Positions 7,391-9,950 of a stretch of DNA of 9,950 bases are shown here, in pieces; position 1 is the stretch's first letter, and each line of letters opens with the position of its first letter. Origin of the DNA: an uncultured Rhodospirillales bacterium (lineage in GTDB: Bacteria; Pseudomonadota; Alphaproteobacteria; ATCC43930; CGMCC-115725); the NCBI GenBank assembly GCA_903897565.1, contig CAIUCF010000263.1:1-9950 (forward strand). The letters run 5' to 3'. The notes under the pieces were generated by a model, which worked only from the letters and a program-made list of their open reading frames with translations, was not told the origin of the DNA and did not search any database. The translations under genes and the position numbers were made by a program.

Positions 7391-7490
7391 GCCGCAGCGT
7401 CCGTCGACAATACACCGCTGAAGAGATCACCCATGCGGCTGATCACAGCGGCTGCTCGCAGAACTTGGCGTGTGTCGGATGCATCTGAGG

Positions 7491-7519
7491 ATTGAGTCGT
7501 CGAGAAAGATTCATGTCAA
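7491..7519 (-). promoter_or_regulatory. Candidate promoter for the GGDEF/EAL gene
   Basis: On the minus strand, a perfect -35 TTGACA (7514-7519) is followed after 17 bases by CTCAAT (7491-7496), which matches only three of six -10 positions. Transcription from near 7484 would give a leader of about 94 bases before GTG 7390. The weak -10 would be consistent with an activator-dependent promoter. Sequence inference only. Confidence 0.35.
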
Positions 7520-7544
7520 AATTAACGTCTTGCCGGGATAGCAT

Positions 7545-7559
7545 CTTCAGTTAATGAAG
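7545..7559. repeat. Short inverted repeat CTTCA-gttaa-TGAAG
   Basis: Perfect 5-base arms (7545-7549 and 7555-7559) flank a 5-base AT-rich spacer. The element lies about 25 bases upstream of the candidate -35 box of the GGDEF/EAL gene, where an activator site could sit. A repeat this short can arise by chance. Confidence 0.3.
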
Positions 7560-7570
7560 TACATACGCAT

Positions 7571-7612
7571 TGTCCCGGAACTCACTAAGAAATATATGAA
7601 TTTCTTGGGACA
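7571..7612. repeat. Imperfect hairpin: TGTCCC/GGGACA outer and AAGAAAT/ATTTCTT inner arms
   Basis: The inner arms AAGAAAT (7587-7593) and ATTTCTT (7600-7606) are perfect 7-base complements around atatga. The immediately adjacent GGGACA (7607-7612) pairs with TGTCCC (7571-7576) across a 10-base one-sided bulge. No T-run follows on either strand, so it does not look like an intrinsic terminator. It could be an operator or an RNA element upstream of the GGDEF/EAL promoter. Confidence 0.4.
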
Positions 7613-7731
7613 GAGTGCTTGCCCGATTGAATTCGCCGGGCGCCGTGTTCGCGAAAGCACAGTAATGGGCCGCGCGTGCATTCGCATCGGGCCGACGAAT
7701 CGCAGTTGGCGGGGCTGAACAATTACCGATA

Positions 7732-7747
7732 GCGCGGAGCACCGCGC
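7732..7747 (-). terminator. GC-rich hairpin just after tyrC, probable transcription terminator
   Basis: GCGCGG (7732-7737) and CCGCGC (7742-7747) form a perfect six-pair GC stem with a 4-base loop, starting 9 bases after the tyrC stop. On the minus strand it is followed by TATCGGTAATTGTT, which is T-enriched but not a true T-tract, so termination may be weak or need help. Position at the end of the hisC-tyrC operon supports the call. Confidence 0.5.
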
Positions 7748-7756
7748 CGAGTTGTG

Positions 7757-8644
7757 TCAGGCTTGCTTGGCCTCGATGACGCCCCGGCGGATCTCGCGGG
7801 CCCGGGTGAAGCGGTCGAACAGCACGTCGCCTTCACCCCAGCGGATCGCCCGCTGCAATGCAGAGAGATCCTCGGTCAGGCGTTGCAGCATCTCCAGGAC
7901 CGCCTCGCGATTGTTCAGGAAGATATCGCGCCACATCGTCGGATCGGAGGCGGCGATACGGGTGAAATCGCGAAAACCGCTTGCCGAGAATTTGATGACC
8001 TCGGAGCGCAGACTGTCCTCGAGATCGACCGCTGTGCCGACGATCGTATAGGCGATCAGATGCGGCAGATGCGAGGTGATCGCCAGTACCTTGTCGTGAT
8101 GCGCGGCATCCATCTCGACGACATTGCTGCCAACCGCACGCCACAGGGCGGATATGGTCTCGACGGCGGCGCGGTCGGTGTCCGGCGTCGGCGTCAGGAT
8201 CGTCCAGCGGCCTTCGAACAGATTGGCCAGACCGGATTGCGGGCCGGAATTCTCGGTACCCGCGATCGGGTGGCCGGGCACCAGATGGGCATGGGCGGGG
8301 GTTACGGCCGCGAGGTCGCGCAGCACCGAGGCCTTGACCGAGCCGACATCGGACAGGATCGCGCCGGGTTTCAGCAACGGCCCGATGATGGCGCCGAGCG
8401 GCTGCACCGCGGAAATCGGGGTGGCGATGATGACGACGTCTGCGTCACGCACGGCGGCGGCGACATCGTCCGTGGCCTCGTCAGCGAGGCCGAGTTCCCG
8501 GATGACATCGAGCGCAGCTGGATCGCGATCGACCGCGGTGATGTGACCGACGAGGCCCGGATGGAGACGGATGGCCCGCGCCAAGGATGACCCGATCAGG
8601 CCGAAGCCCGCGATGACGAGCCGGTTGATGAGCGGGGCGGTCAT
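7757..8644 (-). CDS. tyrC: Prephenate/arogenate (cyclohexadienyl) dehydrogenase
   Basis: A cytosolic NAD(P)-dependent enzyme that oxidatively decarboxylates prephenate to 4-hydroxyphenylpyruvate and/or arogenate to tyrosine. The 295-residue product starts with the Rossmann motif GFGLIG (13-18), and D39 is placed to bind the cofactor ribose. ATPISAV and SDVGSVK (98-104) follow, then GHPIAGTE (124-131) with the catalytic-type H125. SHLPHLIAY (191-199) and FRDFTRIA (224-231) follow, with R225 a candidate for prephenate binding. There is no C-terminal ACT domain and no fused chorismate mutase, as in the feedback-insensitive single-domain enzymes of alphaproteobacteria such as Zymomonas. ATG 8644 is the chosen start: it overlaps the hisC stop as ATGA, and the 46 residues encoded upstream in frame are a shadow of hisC. 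Substrate preference cannot be read from the sequence. The symbol tyrC is used by analogy; tyrA is equally in use. Confidence 0.93.
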   Translation of the reverse strand: MTAPLINRLVIAGFGLIGSSLARAIRLHPGLVGHITAVDRDPAALDVIRELGLADEATDDVAAAVRDADVVIIATPISAVQPLGAIIGPLLKPGAILSDVGSVKASVLRDLAAVTPAHAHLVPGHPIAGTENSGPQSGLANLFEGRWTILTPTPDTDRAAVETISALWRAVGSNVVEMDAAHHDKVLAITSHLPHLIAYTIVGTAVDLEDSLRSEVIKFSASGFRDFTRIAASDPTMWRDIFLNNREAVLEMLQRLTEDLSALQRAIRWGEGDVLFDRFTRAREIRRGVIEAKQA

Positions 8645-9747
8645 GCGCGCAGGAACGCCGCGATGGCGGCGATGGTCGCGCGCATGTCGTCGGCGGCGCC
8701 GATGGTGATCCGAAGATAGGCCGGCAGGCCGTAGGAGGTCATCTTCCGGGTCAGGATGCCCTTGCTCTTGAGAACCTCCCATGCGGTCTCGGCATTGTGG
8801 CCGGGCGCGTCGGGAAAGCGCACCAGCAGGAAATTGGCGACGCTCGGCGTCACGGTCAGGCCGAGTTCCTCCAGCGCCTTGGCGGTCGACGCCCGCCAGG
8901 TCTCGTTGTGCTCGCGCGAGCGGGCGAGGAAGTCGCGATCGGCGACGGCGGCGGCACCGGCGGCCTGTGCTGCGGAAGCCACGTTGAACACGCCGCGGAT
9001 GCGATTGAGGACATCGACCATCGCGGCTGGCGCGTAGCCCCAGCCGAGACGCAACCCGCCCAGCGCGAAAATCTTCGAGAAGGTCCGCAGCATGATGACG
9101 TTCTCGGCACCGTCGACAAGCGCCACCCCGGCCTCGTAGTCGGCCTGCGCGACGTATTCGGCATAGGCGGCGTCGAGGGCGAGAACAACATGCGACGGCA
9201 GGCCGGCATGGAGGCGGCGGATCTCGGCCGCCGGCAGATAGGTGCCGGTCGGATTGTTGGGGTTGGCGAGGAACACCAGTTTGGTGCGCGGCGTCACCGC
9301 GGCGAGCAGGGCATCGACATCTGCGGTCAGGTTGGTCTCGGGCGCGGCCACCGGGGTCGCGCCGACGCTCTTGGCCGCGATCGGGTACATCAGGAAGCCG
9401 TGGCGGCTGTAGAGCACCTCGTCGCCGGGGCCGGCATAGATGCGGGCCAGCAGGGTGATGATCTCGTCCGAGCCTGTGCCGCAGACGATCCGGGCCGGGT
9501 CGAGGTCGAAGGCCTCGGCGATAGCCTGACGCAGCTCGCCGGAATGGCCGTCGGGATAGCGATGGATCTCGGACGCGATCGACTGGTAGGCGGCGATCGC
9601 CTTCGGGCTCGGGCCCAGCGCGCCCTCGTTGGAGGCGAGGCGGATCACGCGATCGACGCCTTCGACCTTGGACTCGCCGCCGACATAGGCGGCGATATCG
9701 AGGATCCCGGGGCGGACGACCGGGCCGGGCAGGGCGGATTTGGACAA
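8641..9747 (-). CDS. hisC: Histidinol-phosphate aminotransferase, likely also aromatic aminotransferase
   Basis: A cytosolic PLP enzyme (aminotransferase fold type I) that converts imidazole-acetol phosphate to L-histidinol phosphate. Homologues next to tyrosine-pathway genes can also transaminate aromatic keto acids. The 368-residue product shows VRPGILDIAAYVGG (11-24), ASNEGALGPSP (38-48) and GTGSDE (90-95). It also has NPNNPTG (162-168), D192 and Y195 of LDAAYAEY, and the PLP lysine K225 in RTFSKIFALGGLRLGWG. R346 (YLRITIG) is the likely phosphate or carboxylate contact. TTG 9747 is preferred because GAGG lies 5 bases upstream (GAAGAGGCCGCC-TTG) and homologues begin a few residues before RPGILDI. 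The alternative ATG 9804 adds 19 residues and begins 2 bases after the upstream stop. The gene overlaps tyrC by four bases, so the two are translationally coupled. The SNEGALGPSP variant, in place of the more common ANENPxGPSP, is typical of some alphaproteobacterial HisC. Confidence 0.94.
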   Translation of the reverse strand: MSKSALPGPVVRPGILDIAAYVGGESKVEGVDRVIRLASNEGALGPSPKAIAAYQSIASEIHRYPDGHSGELRQAIAEAFDLDPARIVCGTGSDEIITLLARIYAGPGDEVLYSRHGFLMYPIAAKSVGATPVAAPETNLTADVDALLAAVTPRTKLVFLANPNNPTGTYLPAAEIRRLHAGLPSHVVLALDAAYAEYVAQADYEAGVALVDGAENVIMLRTFSKIFALGGLRLGWGYAPAAMVDVLNRIRGVFNVASAAQAAGAAAVADRDFLARSREHNETWRASTAKALEELGLTVTPSVANFLLVRFPDAPGHNAETAWEVLKSKGILTRKMTSYGLPAYLRITIGAADDMRATIAAIAAFLRA

Positions 9748-9806
9748 GGCGGCCTCTTCAGGTTCGGCGATGGATGCGCGACGACAGAGCCGCGGCACCG
9801 CCATCC

Positions 9807-9950
9807 TTATCCCAGCGCGAGGGGTTCCGGATGGCCGCCCAAGTGGTATAGCCGGGCGAGCGGTTCGGCAAGCCCGGCGGAGACCTGGGCAAGGCGCGGG
9901 TCGTCGAGCGCCACCGCGCCGGCGAACACCGCGAGCGCCATCGACAGCCC
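9807..9950 (-). CDS. C-terminal fragment of an unrecognised gene upstream of hisC
   Basis: Only the last 47 codons are in the window, ending at TAA 9807-9809. The visible part reads GLSMALAVFAGAVALDDPRL, then a helical stretch, then LYHLGGHPEPLALG at the end. It has one mildly hydrophobic helix and no diagnostic motif, so I cannot name the family. It is on the same strand as hisC, and its stop is 2 bases from ATG 9804 (TAAGGATG), or 59 bases from the preferred TTG. It is therefore probably the preceding cistron of the hisC-tyrC operon. Codon use is as GC-rich as its neighbours. Confidence 0.6.
   Translation of the reverse strand, partial: GLSMALAVFAGAVALDDPRLAQVSAGLAEPLARLYHLGGHPEPLALG

Larger units (their letters stand above)
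7391..7756. other. Non-coding gap between tyrC and the GGDEF/EAL gene
   Basis: This 366-base stretch contains no convincing gene. The part from about 7500 to 7610 is clearly AT-richer than the flanks. It carries, in order, the tyrC-side terminator-like hairpin, a GCCCG/CGGGC inverted repeat (7621-7625 and 7637-7641, 11-base loop), an imperfect hairpin at 7571-7612, a CTTCA/TGAAG repeat (7545-7559), and a candidate promoter reading toward the GGDEF/EAL gene. That density suggests the regulatory region of the cyclic di-GMP gene. Confidence 0.6.

Noticed and set aside
7571..7612. Reading the bulged hairpin as an intrinsic terminator
   Set aside because: No T-run follows on either strand. It also lies well beyond the GC-rich hairpin that immediately follows tyrC.
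7551..7742. Minus-strand 63-codon open frame in the gap after tyrC
   Set aside because: There is no Shine-Dalgarno, the composition is unconvincing, and it covers the inverted repeats of the regulatory region.
8645..8782. N-terminal extension of the prephenate dehydrogenase by 46 residues
   Set aside because: The extension is a His/Arg-rich shadow of the hisC 3' end. ATG 8644 gives a normal Rossmann start and an ATGA junction.

Overview
The window is GC-rich with strong G/C preference at third codon positions. It looks like the chromosome of an alphaproteobacterium (Rhizobiales or Rhodospirillales type). The basis is codon use, the ACT-less cyclohexadienyl/prephenate dehydrogenase coupled to hisC, the LepA sequence and the MHYT-like/PAS/GGDEF/EAL architecture. 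This assignment comes from family knowledge and was not searched. All large genes lie on the minus strand, so transcription runs from high to low coordinates. One small plus-strand island sits in the middle.

From right to left: (1) 9807-9950 is the C-terminal end of an unrecognised gene. (2) hisC (histidinol-phosphate/aromatic aminotransferase, 8641-9747) and tyrC (prephenate/arogenate dehydrogenase, 7757-8644) overlap by ATGA. They form an amino-acid biosynthesis operon in which HisC can supply the transamination step of tyrosine and phenylalanine synthesis as well as histidine. A GC-rich hairpin follows tyrC. (3) 7391-7756 is a 366-base non-coding gap with inverted repeats and a candidate promoter. 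(4) 4964-7390 encodes an 808-residue membrane protein with seven-helix MHYT-like, PAS, GGDEF and EAL domains that acts on cyclic di-GMP. Its three MHYT repeats have lost every M-H-[YF]-x-x-M ligand residue. Its GGDEF site is GNDEY, while its inhibitory site and EAL catalytic residues are intact. It is best read as a phosphodiesterase with an altered sensor.

(5) 4302-4967 is a plus-strand island of lower GC. It holds a candidate promoter, a small uncharacterised gene (4419-4727) and a 63-codon ORF with a good Shine-Dalgarno sequence (4776-4967). The stop codon of that ORF interlocks with the stop of the GGDEF/EAL gene. (6) lepA (elongation factor 4, 2355-4160) has a plausible promoter just upstream. 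It overlaps by one base (TGATG) with (7) a large MscS-family mechanosensitive channel gene that runs off the left edge (1-2355). The lepA-mscS pairing suggests coordinated expression of a ribosome rescue/back-translocation factor and an osmotic safety valve.

The most unusual items are the ligand-less MHYT sensor on a biased GGDEF/EAL enzyme, the lepA-channel coupling, and the two-gene plus-strand island with interlocked stop codons. No transposase, CRISPR array, tRNA or rRNA was seen.
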